Both the position numbers and the translations under genes were made by a program. A stretch of DNA of 64,000 nucleotides from Boseongicola sp. SB0665_bin_10 (GTDB lineage Bacteria; Pseudomonadota; Alphaproteobacteria; Rhodobacterales; Rhodobacteraceae). The notes beneath the pieces were generated by a model, which saw only the letters and a program-made list of their open reading frames with translations, did no database searches and was not told where the DNA came from. The number at the start of each line of letters is the position of its first letter. Positions within the stretch are counted from its first letter, which is position 1. The DNA lies in contig VXSG01000052.1 of assembly GCA_009838075.1 (NCBI GenBank), positions 124,001 through 188,000 of the forward strand. Direction: 5' to 3'. Below are positions 44,364 through 53,420 of the stretch, one piece after another.

Positions 44364-45379
44364 CCGCCAGGGCTGACTTCGATCCGGACCTGCTCGAAGG
44401 ATTTCTCGCGAAGCACTTCGGCGCAGCAGACCGATGGGAGCTTCAGCGGATCGCCGGCGGCCAGTCCAACCCGACCTATTTCGTGACCTACGGGCCGGAG
44501 CGCATGGTTCTGCGCAAGCAGCCCGATGGCCCGATCCTGCGCGGCGCCCACGCCGTCGACCGCGAGTTCCGGGTCATGTCAGCGCTGCACCCCGCCGGAG
44601 TTCCCGTGCCTCGCCCCATACTCTATCACGACGGCCCGGAACCACTCGGCACGCCCTTCTACCTTATGGAACGCGTCGAGGGCCGCGTCTTCCCCGACGG
44701 CGCACTTGCAGGCGCCGACCACGCCGAGCGCCGCGCGCTCTGGATGGCGCTGGCGGACGCAATGGCGGCGATGCACGCGGTTCGCCCTGACGAGGTCGGG
44801 CTCGCGGATTACGGAAAGCCTGGAAACTACTTCGAGCGCCAGATCGCGCGTTGGTCGCGGCAATGGCAGGAGAGCCGGAGCGACCCGATCCCCGAACTTG
44901 ACCGGCTTGCCGCCTGGCTGACCGCGAACCAGCCGGAGGACGACGATCGGATCAGCCTTGCGCATGGCGACTACCGCATGGGCAACGTGATCTTCCACCC
45001 GACCGAGCCACGCGTGGCCGCGATCCTTGACTGGGAGCTGTCGACCTTGGGCCATCCGCTGGCCGATCTCGGGTTCTGCTGCATGGCATGGCACACGTCG
45101 CCGGAGGAATACGGTGGCCTCCTTGGCCTGGACCTGGCGGCACTGGGCCTGCCGACGGAGTCGCAATTCATCAGACGCTACATGGCCGGCAACCCCGGCG
45201 TTGCGCCGTTGACGACTTTTCACAAGGCCTTCGCGCTCTTCCGCTTTTCGGTGATTTGGGTGGGCATTGCCGACCGGGTCCGTGCCGGCACTGCCGCCGC
45301 TGCAGATGCCGGGACGCACGGGGCAATGGCCAAACGCCTCGCCATTCGTGGCACCGATGTGATCGACGGTGCACGTTAG
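44360..45379 (+). CDS. Phosphotransferase family protein (APH fold, ACAD11 kinase-like)
   Basis: 339 residues with an aminoglycoside-phosphotransferase kinase fold. RIAGGQSNPTYFVTYGPERMVLRKQPDG is the nucleotide loop and Lys, LAHGDYRMGNVIFHPTEPRVAAILDWELSTLGHPLADLG the catalytic HxDxxxxN loop and the DWE metal site. This subgroup, next to acyl-CoA dehydrogenases, resembles the ACAD10/11 N-terminal kinase and LvaA-type proteins rather than drug-resistance enzymes. It is the last gene of the operon. Confidence 0.92.
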   Translation: MTARADFDPDLLEGFLAKHFGAADRWELQRIAGGQSNPTYFVTYGPERMVLRKQPDGPILRGAHAVDREFRVMSALHPAGVPVPRPILYHDGPEPLGTPFYLMERVEGRVFPDGALAGADHAERRALWMALADAMAAMHAVRPDEVGLADYGKPGNYFERQIARWSRQWQESRSDPIPELDRLAAWLTANQPEDDDRISLAHGDYRMGNVIFHPTEPRVAAILDWELSTLGHPLADLGFCCMAWHTSPEEYGGLLGLDLAALGLPTESQFIRRYMAGNPGVAPLTTFHKAFALFRFSVIWVGIADRVRAGTAAAADAGTHGAMAKRLAIRGTDVIDGAR

Positions 45380-45838
45380 GGCCGTTGGCAATTCGGTTGC
45401 GGTCCGGGACCTTGATCGGGACAGGGCGTTCGACACGATGGCTGCTTCGGGACGTCGAAGAGCGCGGCGCGGAAACGATGCTTCCCGCGATGCGGAACCG
45501 GTCGGGGCACCAGGATCATGACCGGGAGCCATCCAGGGACGGCACCGGATCGAGAACCTGCTCCGGATTGCCATGCATGTCCGGACGCTGGCGGCGCGCC
45601 GCGAAAGGACGGACGAGAGCCTTGCGGCAGCGATTCCTCTCGTCTCCGGCGCGGTCGCGGCTTGATTGTCAAAGGACCCCGGCCCAGCCGTTCGGAACCC
45701 GAGATTCGGCCGAGAATTCTACCGCGAAGGCGCGTTGCCCTCTCTTGATGCGAGAGCAGGCTCCCTTGTCGACGCCGCGATCCTCGGTCCGACATCCTGC
45801 GCCGGGAATCACGTTCTGGCCCCAAAAGAAAATTCGAC
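45380..45838. other. Intergenic region between convergent units
   Basis: About 460 bases between the phosphotransferase and the convergent aminotransferase. No gene, clear hairpin or repeat was recognised. Confidence 0.5.
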
Positions 45839-47023
45839 CTAGATTCCCACGTCAACGATGGCCTGTGCCAGTACCGGCACCGTGTCGGAATTCAGCCCGG
45901 CCACGTTTATCCGGCTGTCTCCCACCATGTAGATTCCATGGCTTTCGCGGAGCTCAAGAACCTGCTCGGGCGTTGCGCCAATGCGCGAGAACATGCCCCG
46001 ATGCCGCGTGATGAAATCGAAGCGTTCCGAGTTCGACCGCAGGCGAAGTTCACTGGCCAACCGATCGCGAAGCCCCAGCATTCCGTTGCGCACTTCCTCA
46101 AGCTCCGCCTGCCAGTCGGCACGCAGGCCAGGATCGTCGAGGATCATCTGGACCACGCGCGCCCCGTGATCCGGCGGAAAGGAGAAGTTCTGCCGGTTCA
46201 GGAAGGCCAGCGTATCCTGAACCCGCGGCTTCGAACCCGCATCAGGAACGATCGCGACCAGAACGCCCGTTCGCTCCCGGTACACGCCGAAATTCTTCGA
46301 GCAGCTCGCCGCGATCAGCATCTCGGGCATGCGCGATGCCAGCAGGCGCGTGCCGAACGCGTCCTCGTCCAGCCCGTCGCCGAATCCCTGATACGCGATG
46401 TCAATGAACGGAATGGCGCCCGTCCTGGCCAGGAGTTCCGCCAAGGCCTGCCATTGTTCGGCGGTCAGGCTCGCACCGGTCGGATTGTGGCAGCAACCGT
46501 GCACCAGCACCAGGTCGCCACTCTTGGCGTCCTCCAGATCCTCGATCATCCCGGCAAAGTCGACATCGCAGGTGGCGTCGTCGAAATAGCGATACTCGCG
46601 CATCGGGACGCCCAGGTATCTTGCGATCGTCAGGTGGTTCGGCCAGGTCGGCGAGGACAACCATGCCGTCGCGGCACGATCTGCATACCGCATCAGTTCA
46701 AGCCCCTGCCGGATCGCGCCCGTGCCGCCGGGTTCCGCAGCAATGGCAACTCGTTCCTTGCCAACGCTGTCCTTCAGGAGAAGGTCGCGCATGGCGCCGC
46801 AAAATGCCGGATCGCCGTTGAGGCTCGTATACGCCTTGGTCTCTTGCGCCTCGACCAGGCGGCGCTCTGCCGCCTTCACTGCCCGCATGACCGGGGTCAC
46901 GCCGTCCGCATTCCTGTAGACTCCAACGCCAAGGTCGATCTTTTCGGTCCGCGGATCGTCGGCGAACATCTGCATGAGTCTGAGAATCTTGTCTGGCGGC
47001 TGCGGGGTCAGGTCGGTCAGCAT
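45839..47023 (-). CDS. tatA: Aromatic amino acid aminotransferase
   Basis: PLP-dependent class I aminotransferase of the aspartate/tyrosine type (TyrB/AspC), 394 residues. FADDPRTEKIDLGVGVYRNADG at the start, GGTGAIRQGLEL, HGCCHNPTGASLTAEQW (PLP Asn), FIDIAYQGFGDG, AASCSKNFGVYRERTG (Schiff-base Lys and Arg) and a late RFDFITRHRGMFSRIG. It lies behind sseA and a GNAT gene in the order sseA-GNAT-tatA, known from Rhodobacterales. It supplies aryl pyruvates that IorAB could use, though the loci are far apart. Confidence 0.92.
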   Translation of the reverse strand: MLTDLTPQPPDKILRLMQMFADDPRTEKIDLGVGVYRNADGVTPVMRAVKAAERRLVEAQETKAYTSLNGDPAFCGAMRDLLLKDSVGKERVAIAAEPGGTGAIRQGLELMRYADRAATAWLSSPTWPNHLTIARYLGVPMREYRYFDDATCDVDFAGMIEDLEDAKSGDLVLVHGCCHNPTGASLTAEQWQALAELLARTGAIPFIDIAYQGFGDGLDEDAFGTRLLASRMPEMLIAASCSKNFGVYRERTGVLVAIVPDAGSKPRVQDTLAFLNRQNFSFPPDHGARVVQMILDDPGLRADWQAELEEVRNGMLGLRDRLASELRLRSNSERFDFITRHRGMFSRIGATPEQVLELRESHGIYMVGDSRINVAGLNSDTVPVLAQAIVDVGI

Positions 47024-47032
47024 GGCATGTCC

Positions 47033-47602
47033 TCAGCTTGGAATTCGCGAGAGATCCCGGTCGCGGGTCAGGCGACGGGTGCGTCTTTCCCTGCGTACCG
47101 GCGTGAATCCGTGTTTCTGGTATAGTGCAAGTGCGCGGGGATGGTCGAGCGTGCAGGTTTGCACGGTGAGTCTTGCGACGCCCTTGCGCTCCCAGGCCGT
47201 GAGAATGGCCGTCCTGAGCAGCCAGCTCCCCAGACCCTTGCCCACGGATTCCGGCACGATCCCGAAATAGGCAAGGTCGCAGACGTCCCTGCCTTTCTCC
47301 TCGAGCATGAAAAATCCCTGGGGCCAGCCGTTCTCGAACAGGGTGTAGAGTGACATCCTGTCCGCGGAAAGCCATTCGGCGATCCGGTCGTGTTCCCAAG
47401 CGTGGATGTCCTCCCACGCGTAGTCCCGTCCGACCGCATCATAGAGCGTCAGGAACCACCAGACTGGGGCGTCCTCCGACTTCAAGAGCGCGGCAGATGA
47501 CGACGCCGACGGCAGTTTCGGCCAGTCATAATCCGGCCGGGACTCCATCTCGAGATGGGTGATCGTGTAGGAAACCCTGGCACCGGCCTGCTGGACGCTC
47601 AT
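47033..47602 (-). CDS. GNAT family N-acetyltransferase
   Basis: 189-residue acetyltransferase fold. FFMLEEKGRDVCDLAYFGIVPESVGKGLGSWLLRTAILTAW holds the acetyl-CoA loop (V-x-x-x-x-x-G-x-G/A), and VQTCTLDHPRALALYQKHGFTPVRRERR the C-terminal half. Substrate unknown. It overlaps sseA by ATGA and is 9 bases before the aminotransferase gene, so the three are one operon. Confidence 0.9.
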   Translation of the reverse strand: MSVQQAGARVSYTITHLEMESRPDYDWPKLPSASSSAALLKSEDAPVWWFLTLYDAVGRDYAWEDIHAWEHDRIAEWLSADRMSLYTLFENGWPQGFFMLEEKGRDVCDLAYFGIVPESVGKGLGSWLLRTAILTAWERKGVARLTVQTCTLDHPRALALYQKHGFTPVRRERRTRRLTRDRDLSRIPS

Positions 47603-48459
47603 CCCCTGGCCACTTTCAGGTCGTCATACATGCCCCATTCGGCCCAGGAGCCGTCATAGAGTGCGTGATGCCGATGTCCGATCCGTTCAAGCCCGAGATT
47701 CAGGATCGCGGCCGTCACACCGGACCCGCAGGTGGTGATAACGGGCCTCGACAAGTCCGCGCCTGCACCCTCGAACACGGCACGCAGCTCCGAAACGGGC
47801 TTCATCGTGCCAACATCATTGAGCAGCGTCCGGTAATGGATGCAGGTCGAGCCGGGAATGTGCCCGGAACGCAGACCCTCGCGCGGCTCGGGCTCTTCGC
47901 CCCGGAACCGTCCCGGCGAGCGGGCGTCAAGAATCTCGTGATCTTCAAGCTTGGATGCCGCCGCGACTTGCGTGACGTCTTTCACGAGCTGGTTCTGGCG
48001 GCTGACAGTGACATGCCTGTCGCGCATGACCGGCGGCGCATCCTCGACTTGACGGCCTTCCGCTTTCCATTTGGGGAACCCGCCGTCCAGGACGGCGATG
48101 TCCGCCTTGCCCATGAGGCGGAACAACCACCACACGCGCGCCGCGGAAAACAGCCCTGCACCGTCATAGACAACGACCTGGTGCCCGTCACCGACGCCCA
48201 TCGCACGCATCCTGCTGACGAACTTCTCCGGCTGCGGAGCCATGTGCGGCAGCCCCGACCGGTGATCGCTGACTTCATCTATGTCAAAGAAACGCGCGCC
48301 CGGAACATGGCCCAGATCGTATTCGGCGCGGGCATCGCGCTTCATGTCGGGCAGGTACCATGATGCATCCAGGATCCTGATGTCCGGATCATCAAGATGC
48401 CGGGCCAGCCAGCCCGTCGAGACAAGGGTTCTGGGATCGTCGTTCATGGCCCGGCTCAC
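47599..48459 (-). CDS. sseA: 3-mercaptopyruvate sulfurtransferase
   Basis: Two-domain rhodanese, 286 residues. N-terminal inactive rhodanese with VSTGWLARHLDDPDIRILDASWYLP and GHVPGARFFDIDEVSD; C-terminal active rhodanese with ILDARSPGRF, SGHIPGSTCIHYRTLLN and the active-site Cys in TTCGSGVTAA. The CGSGVT loop is the MST rather than thiosulfate type. A later Met at residue 5 is also possible as start. First of a three-gene operon with a GNAT protein and an aromatic aminotransferase. Confidence 0.94.
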   Translation of the reverse strand: MSRAMNDDPRTLVSTGWLARHLDDPDIRILDASWYLPDMKRDARAEYDLGHVPGARFFDIDEVSDHRSGLPHMAPQPEKFVSRMRAMGVGDGHQVVVYDGAGLFSAARVWWLFRLMGKADIAVLDGGFPKWKAEGRQVEDAPPVMRDRHVTVSRQNQLVKDVTQVAAASKLEDHEILDARSPGRFRGEEPEPREGLRSGHIPGSTCIHYRTLLNDVGTMKPVSELRAVFEGAGADLSRPVITTCGSGVTAAILNLGLERIGHRHHALYDGSWAEWGMYDDLKVARG

Positions 48460-48546
48460 TCTCCATGCCCGCCCGTGCTAAGCCGTCACGTCCTTCAAGG
48501 CAAGCACGGACGAGATTGAGACACGCGCGTTGCATCGCTATGGTGC

Positions 48547-49584
48547 GTGGAAGCGGGCAGCAACGGCGGCGGGAACGTGACCGTATTGGCGAAGTACCAG
48601 CGGCTTGAGGCGGAAGGCATCTGGCGCCGCAGTCCGAACGCGCAGCGTCGGGACGTCATCGTGTCCGTCGGCAAGACTACCATCACGATCTCGACCCCGA
48701 CCGAAATCACCCTGACGCATTGGTCGCTGCCGGCGATGGAACGCACGAATCCAGGTCAGATGCCCGCGCTCTACTGTCCCGAAGGAGATGCCAGCGAAAC
48801 CCTTGAACTCGCCGAGGACGCCTTCGTCGAGGCTGTCGAAAAGGTCCTCGAATCCGTTCGGCGGCGCCAGGGACGTTCAGGAAGGGTGCGTCGGCTCGTC
48901 GCCATCGGGCTCTTGGTTGCCATGCTGGGCGGTGCGGCGTTCTGGCTGCCGGGCGCGACCGCGCGCCACACCGCGTCGCTGCTGCCAGACGTGGCGCGCA
49001 CGTCCATCGGCACGTCGCTTCTATCGAAAATGGACCGAATGACAGGTCCGCCCTGCGAAGCGCCATCCGGAGGTCGCGCCCTCGAGCATCTTCAAGCCCG
49101 GCTGTTTGGCGCCAATGCCCTGCGACTCGTGGTTTTGCCTTCCACGTTGCCCGAAACAGCGCATTTGCCGGGCGGAACCATCCTGCTTGCGCACAAGCTG
49201 CTCAAGCAGATGGACACGCCCGAGATTCTGGCAGTCCATGTCCTGGCCGAAGACATTCGGCGCGGCCACGGCGACCCTGTCGCACGCCTGCTGCATGTGG
49301 CGGGAATCAGGACGGTGCTTGTCCTGCTCACCCAGGGAACTGTGCCGGATGAAGCCGTGACGCGAATGGCGGAACATGTGGTCACGTCGGTCCCGTCACC
49401 CGTCCCGACAGACGTCCTGATGGACCGCATTGCCGCCGCCGGCATGACAATCAGGGCCAACGCCAGCCTGGAGGACATGGCGGGCCTGTCAACAGGGACG
49501 GTCGCATCTGCGGTTGCTCACGCAACGCCGCCCATACTGGACGACGGGGACTGGATAGCGCTTCAAGGGATTTGCGAGGAATGA
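48547..49584 (+). CDS. Membrane-anchored protein with degenerate M48 peptidase-like domain
   Basis: About 345 residues from GTG at 48547 (or 335 from GTG at 48577). The N-terminal 110 residues are a soluble domain (LAKYQRLEAEGIWRRSP, THWSLPAMERTNPG), then a membrane segment RLVAIGLLVAMLGGAAFWLPG, then a periplasmic part. Residues around LPGGTILLAHKLLKQMDTPEILAVHVLAEDIRRGHGDPVARLLHVAG line up with the M48 pattern (LPGG.I.....LL......EELA.VLAHE..H...RH), but the HExxH zinc site is gone (HVLAED instead). So it looks like a pseudoenzyme relative. It sits between the sseA operon and the nucleoside operon, an arrangement I recall from other Rhodobacterales. Function unknown. Confidence 0.7.
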   Translation: MEAGSNGGGNVTVLAKYQRLEAEGIWRRSPNAQRRDVIVSVGKTTITISTPTEITLTHWSLPAMERTNPGQMPALYCPEGDASETLELAEDAFVEAVEKVLESVRRRQGRSGRVRRLVAIGLLVAMLGGAAFWLPGATARHTASLLPDVARTSIGTSLLSKMDRMTGPPCEAPSGGRALEHLQARLFGANALRLVVLPSTLPETAHLPGGTILLAHKLLKQMDTPEILAVHVLAEDIRRGHGDPVARLLHVAGIRTVLVLLTQGTVPDEAVTRMAEHVVTSVPSPVPTDVLMDRIAAAGMTIRANASLEDMAGLSTGTVASAVAHATPPILDDGDWIALQGICEE

Positions 49585-49688
49585 ACCCGCCGACCCGGAC
49601 AAACCCGGGCTGCGCCTCGGGGCGCTCCTGCAGGTGAACGGCACAAGGGACCGGCCCCTGCAATGGTGCGGAATGCGAGCGTTCGCAG

Positions 49689-50321
49689 CTACCGGGTGCC
49701 GTACATCCGGTCTCCGGCATCGCCGAGCCCAGGGACAATGTAGCCCTTTTCGTTCAATCGCCTGTCCACCGCGGCGGTCACGACATGCACATCCGGATGC
49801 GCATCCGCCATGCGCCGAATGCCTTCGGGCGCGGCCAACAGGCAAAGGAACCGGACATCGACCGCGCCCGCATCCTTGACGAGCGCGATTGCCGCGGCCG
49901 AGCTGTTCCCCGTTGCAAGCATGGGATCCACCACGATGACCCGGCGCTCCGAGAGCGCTTCAGGCAGCTTGCAGTAATACTGAACCGGTTGCAGCGTCTC
50001 TTCATCACGATAGAGCCCCACGAACCCGACCCGTGCAGACGGCACCAGGTCAAGCATCCCGTCCAGGAGGCCGTTGCCCGCGCGCAGGATCGATACCAAG
50101 GCAAGCTTTCGGCCATCAAGAACGGGCGCATCCATGGACTCCAGCGGGGTGTGCACCTGCCGGGTCGTCACCGGGAGGTCTCGCGTGACCTCATAGGCCA
50201 GGAGCGTGCTGATTTCGCGCAGGAGCTGGCGGAACAGCCCTGTCGGGGTGTCGGCGTCCCTCATGAGCGTCAGTTTGTGCTGGACGAGCGGGTGCTCGAC
50301 TACGGTCAGGTGCTCTGGCAT
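49689..50321 (-). CDS. upp: Uracil phosphoribosyltransferase
   Basis: Pyrimidine salvage: uracil + PRPP to UMP; 210 residues from the ATG at 50321 (frame open upstream to 50519). [18 protein letters not shown] at the start, [34 protein letters not shown] (PRPP-binding loop) and the C-terminal [16 protein letters not shown] are complete. Last of the cdd-deoA-deoB-upp unit, 13 bases after deoB. Confidence 0.97.
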   Translation of the reverse strand: MPEHLTVVEHPLVQHKLTLMRDADTPTGLFRQLLREISTLLAYEVTRDLPVTTRQVHTPLESMDAPVLDGRKLALVSILRAGNGLLDGMLDLVPSARVGFVGLYRDEETLQPVQYYCKLPEALSERRVIVVDPMLATGNSSAAAIALVKDAGAVDVRFLCLLAAPEGIRRMADAHPDVHVVTAAVDRRLNEKGYIVPGLGDAGDRMYGTR

Positions 50322-50334
50322 CGTTATCCCCTGT

Positions 50335-51543
50335 TCAAAGAAAGCTTCGACCCGGTCCGCCTGCCGGCACGCCAAGATGCGCCGCGATCGAGGCGGCAAG
50401 GTCGGAAAATCCCACATGCCCGACCGCGTGCCGGCCGAGGCCATGACCGATGACGGGGACACGCTCTCTCGTGTGATCGGTTCCCCGCCAGGTCGGGTCG
50501 TTGCCGTGATCCGCAGCAAACAGGATCAAGTCGTCTCTCCCGAGCCTTTCCAGCACCCGCGGCAACTGGGCATCGAACCACTCCAGCGCGCGAGCGTAGC
50601 CCGGGACGTCGCGGCGATGGCCATAGACCGAGTCAAACTCGACGAAATTTGCAAAGGTCAGGCTTCCGTCCTCGGCATCGCCTGCCAGACGGACGAGATG
50701 CTCCATCAATTCGGCGTCCGTGCCACGGGCAACGTCATGAATGCCCTGCATGGAGAAAATGTCTCCGATCTTCCCGATGGCGTGAACCATGCCTCCCGCC
50801 CTGGCGACCCAATCGCAGAGCGTCGGCGCCGGCGGCGGAATCGCAAAGTCGCGCCGGTTCGGGGTTCTTTCGAAAGCGTCGCCGGAACCGACAAAGGGGC
50901 GAGCGATCACGCGGCCCACGCGCATCTCGTGCAGCAACGCCGCCAATGCCTCGCAGAGAGTCAACAGGCGATCGAGGCCATATCGCTCCTCATGCGCGGC
51001 AATCTGGAAGACGCTGTCAACGGACGTGTAGCAAATCGGCCATCCTGTCCGAAGGTGCTCATCGCCCAGGCGCTCGATGATCTCGGTGCCGGAAGCGTGG
51101 CAGTTTCCCAGCGTTCCTTCCGTGCCGGCAAGCCGGGCCACCTCCGTCATGATCTCGGGCGGAAAGGCGGGAATCTCGTTCGGAAAGCAATGCCAGTCCC
51201 AGGGCACCGGCACTCCCGCAAGCTCCCAGTGACCCGACGGCGTGTCCTTCCCCCGCGAGACTTCGGTCGCGGCTCCCCAAAGGCCGGCCGGATCGGTCGC
51301 GAACCCGGGCATGCCTGCGCCAGAGGCCAGCCTGACCGCCTCGCCAAGCCCGAGAGTTCCGAGATTCGGCATGTTGAGCGGACCTGTTCGCCCTTCTTCG
51401 GCAAGTCCGGCGGCGCAGGCCTCGGCAATGTGACCAAGCGTGTTGGCCCCGGCATCGGGAACCGACCCGTTGAAATAGCCTTCCGCATCCGGCGCGCCGC
51501 CGGCACCCACGCTGTCCATCACGATCAGGTAGGCGCGCGGCAT
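50335..51543 (-). CDS. deoB: Phosphopentomutase
   Basis: Interconverts (deoxy)ribose 1- and 5-phosphate; 402 residues. Alkaline-phosphatase-like metal enzyme: [15 protein letters not shown] at the start (metal Asp), NTLGHIAEA (Thr nucleophile region), [11 protein letters not shown] and the final [23 protein letters not shown]. It begins at the last base of the deoA stop and leads to upp. Together with deoA and cdd it channels deoxynucleosides to ribose phosphate. Confidence 0.97.
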   Translation of the reverse strand: MPRAYLIVMDSVGAGGAPDAEGYFNGSVPDAGANTLGHIAEACAAGLAEEGRTGPLNMPNLGTLGLGEAVRLASGAGMPGFATDPAGLWGAATEVSRGKDTPSGHWELAGVPVPWDWHCFPNEIPAFPPEIMTEVARLAGTEGTLGNCHASGTEIIERLGDEHLRTGWPICYTSVDSVFQIAAHEERYGLDRLLTLCEALAALLHEMRVGRVIARPFVGSGDAFERTPNRRDFAIPPPAPTLCDWVARAGGMVHAIGKIGDIFSMQGIHDVARGTDAELMEHLVRLAGDAEDGSLTFANFVEFDSVYGHRRDVPGYARALEWFDAQLPRVLERLGRDDLILFAADHGNDPTWRGTDHTRERVPVIGHGLGRHAVGHVGFSDLAASIAAHLGVPAGGPGRSFL

Positions 51544-52844
51544 CAGCCAACCCGCTCCATGACCAGCGGGCCTGCCTCGTCCGCCACGCCGATGCGCACT
51601 GCAGAGAGGAACGCGCGCTCTGCCGCAACCGCAGCAGCCTCATCCGCAGCGTGCAGCCTGGCAAGCGGGTCGCCCTTGGCCACCTCGTCCCCAAGCGGCA
51701 GGATGTCCGAGAATCCCACGGAGGGATCGATGCGGTCGTCGTCACGCATGCGCCCGCCCCCGAGCCGCACGACCGCCATGCCGATCACGCGCCCGTCAAT
51801 CGCGGCAACCTGGCCGGCAGCCGGCGCAGCCACTTCGCGAACGACCTTGGCAGCCGGCAGGCGCGACCTCCATTCTTCGCTGAACTTCGCCGGGCCTCCA
51901 AGCGCAGCCACCATCGAATCGAAGCGGGCTGTCGCCTCACCTGACCGGATTGCCTCGCGCAATCTGTCCCTTGCGGCTTCGGACGTCTCCTCGACGCCGG
52001 CGAGAACGAGAAGCTCGGACCCAAGCGTCAGGGCGAGATCGACCCATCGCCCGCTTGCGGCTCCGGTCAGGGCGCGCATCACTTCGGCGATTTCAAGCGC
52101 ATTGCCTGCCGCGGGCGCCAGTGGCTGGTTCATGTCCGTAATCAACGCAACCGTCGGGCATCCTGCACCGTTGGCCGTCACCACCAGCGAATTCGCCAGT
52201 GCCTTCGCATCCTCCATTCCGGTCATGAACGCGCCGGACCCGCATTTCACGTCGAGAACCAGGGCGCCCAGCCCTGCCGCCAGCTTCTTCGAGAGGATCG
52301 AGGCCACGATGAGATCAATGCTCTCGACCGTTCCCGTGATGTCACGCACCGCATAAAGCCGCCTGTCCGCGGGCGCGATCCGGCTGGAGGCAGCCACGAT
52401 CGCCGTGCCGGTCTCCTCGACAATCCTCCGAAACCCGGCCTGGTCGATCTCCGTCGAAACACCCGGGATCGCTTCGAGCTTGTCCAGGGTGCCGCCCGTG
52501 TGCCCGAGCCCCCGACCTGATATCATGGGGTTCGCCACGCCCGCCGCAGCCAGCGCCGGCGCCAACAGCAACGACACGCAATCCCCGATGCCGCCCGTCG
52601 AATGCTTGTCCACGACCGGCCGGCCGACATCCCATGCCAGCACGTCGCCGCTGTCGCGCATCGCGAGGGTGAGAGCGACCCGCGCCTCTTCAGAAAGGCC
52701 GCGCAGGCAGACGGCCATGGCAAATGCGCCGGCCTGGGCGTCGGTCACCGATCCGCTGGCAAGGCCGGCGGCAAGCCAGTTCAGTTCATCCCTGTTCGGC
52801 TGGCCTCCGTCCCGAAGCCTCGCGATGATCGTGCGAGCTTCCAT
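51543..52844 (-). CDS. deoA: Thymidine phosphorylase
   Basis: Splits thymidine/deoxyuridine to base and 2-deoxyribose 1-phosphate; 433 residues. VDKHSTGGIGDCVSLLLAPALAAAG (phosphate-binding), MISGRGLGHTGGTLDKLEAIPG, the helical lobe and the C-terminal VAKGDPLARLHAADEAAA are all there. It starts right after the cdd stop (adjacent bases) and ends within the deoB start. Complete. Confidence 0.97.
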   Translation of the reverse strand: MEARTIIARLRDGGQPNRDELNWLAAGLASGSVTDAQAGAFAMAVCLRGLSEEARVALTLAMRDSGDVLAWDVGRPVVDKHSTGGIGDCVSLLLAPALAAAGVANPMISGRGLGHTGGTLDKLEAIPGVSTEIDQAGFRRIVEETGTAIVAASSRIAPADRRLYAVRDITGTVESIDLIVASILSKKLAAGLGALVLDVKCGSGAFMTGMEDAKALANSLVVTANGAGCPTVALITDMNQPLAPAAGNALEIAEVMRALTGAASGRWVDLALTLGSELLVLAGVEETSEAARDRLREAIRSGEATARFDSMVAALGGPAKFSEEWRSRLPAAKVVREVAAPAAGQVAAIDGRVIGMAVVRLGGGRMRDDDRIDPSVGFSDILPLGDEVAKGDPLARLHAADEAAAVAAERAFLSAVRIGVADEAGPLVMERVG

Positions 52845-53237
52845 TCAGGCATCGCCCGTCTGGGAACTGTCGAAGGCACCCGGCAGCAGTTCCGCCACGT
52901 TCATCGTCAGGCTCTTGCCGGCAACGGTTGCCATCGTGACAGTCGCCGCCGGATCGGCGAATTCGAGCAGCTTCTGTCGACAGCCGCCGCACGGCGCGAC
53001 CGGTTCCGGGCCGTCCGCAATGACGGCAATCTCCACGAAGCTCGTCTCGCCGGCGGCAATCATGGCCGCGATGGCGCCGGCTTCCGCGCAAGTGCCCTCC
53101 GGATAGGCGATGTTTTCCACGTTGCAGCCGGCATGCACCCGGCCCGAAGCCGAGCGAAGCGCGGCACCGACCCTGAAACCGGAATAGGGCGCATAGGCGT
53201 TCTTGCGCACTTCGTCGGCCGCCTTGATCAAGTCCAT
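52845..53237 (-). CDS. cdd: Cytidine deaminase
   Basis: Zinc enzyme deaminating cytidine/deoxycytidine; 130 residues from the ATG at 53237, which has GGGAG seven bases upstream (the frame extends to 53258). AYAPYSGFRVGAAL, GCNVENIAYPEGTCAEAGAIAAM (first zinc Cys, catalytic Glu) and APCGGCRQKLLEF (two zinc Cys) define the homotetrameric class. First gene of the nucleoside operon; its product uridine can go on to uracil and Upp. Confidence 0.96.
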   Translation of the reverse strand: MDLIKAADEVRKNAYAPYSGFRVGAALRSASGRVHAGCNVENIAYPEGTCAEAGAIAAMIAAGETSFVEIAVIADGPEPVAPCGGCRQKLLEFADPAATVTMATVAGKSLTMNVAELLPGAFDSSQTGDA

Positions 53238-53420
53238 GGATGGCTCCCGTTTCGGCAAGGGTGGCGTGGCCGCTCATGGAACGCAATAGGCCGTCAGGTG
53301 GTCGGGCTTGCCGAATTGCAATCTTCAACGCAGAGTGGCGTCGTTTCGATGGCAGGGCGGCAGGACCGAACCTCCCAAGCCTGCGAATGAGATGCCGAAT
53401 TACCTGTCTGGAGGCACAGA

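Noticed and set aside
50206-52356. A 716-codon open frame on the plus strand opposite deoB and deoA
   Set aside because: It lies wholly antisense to two clear enzymes, has Arg/Ser/Pro-rich low-complexity content and no ribosome-binding site; long antisense frames are common in GC-rich genes.
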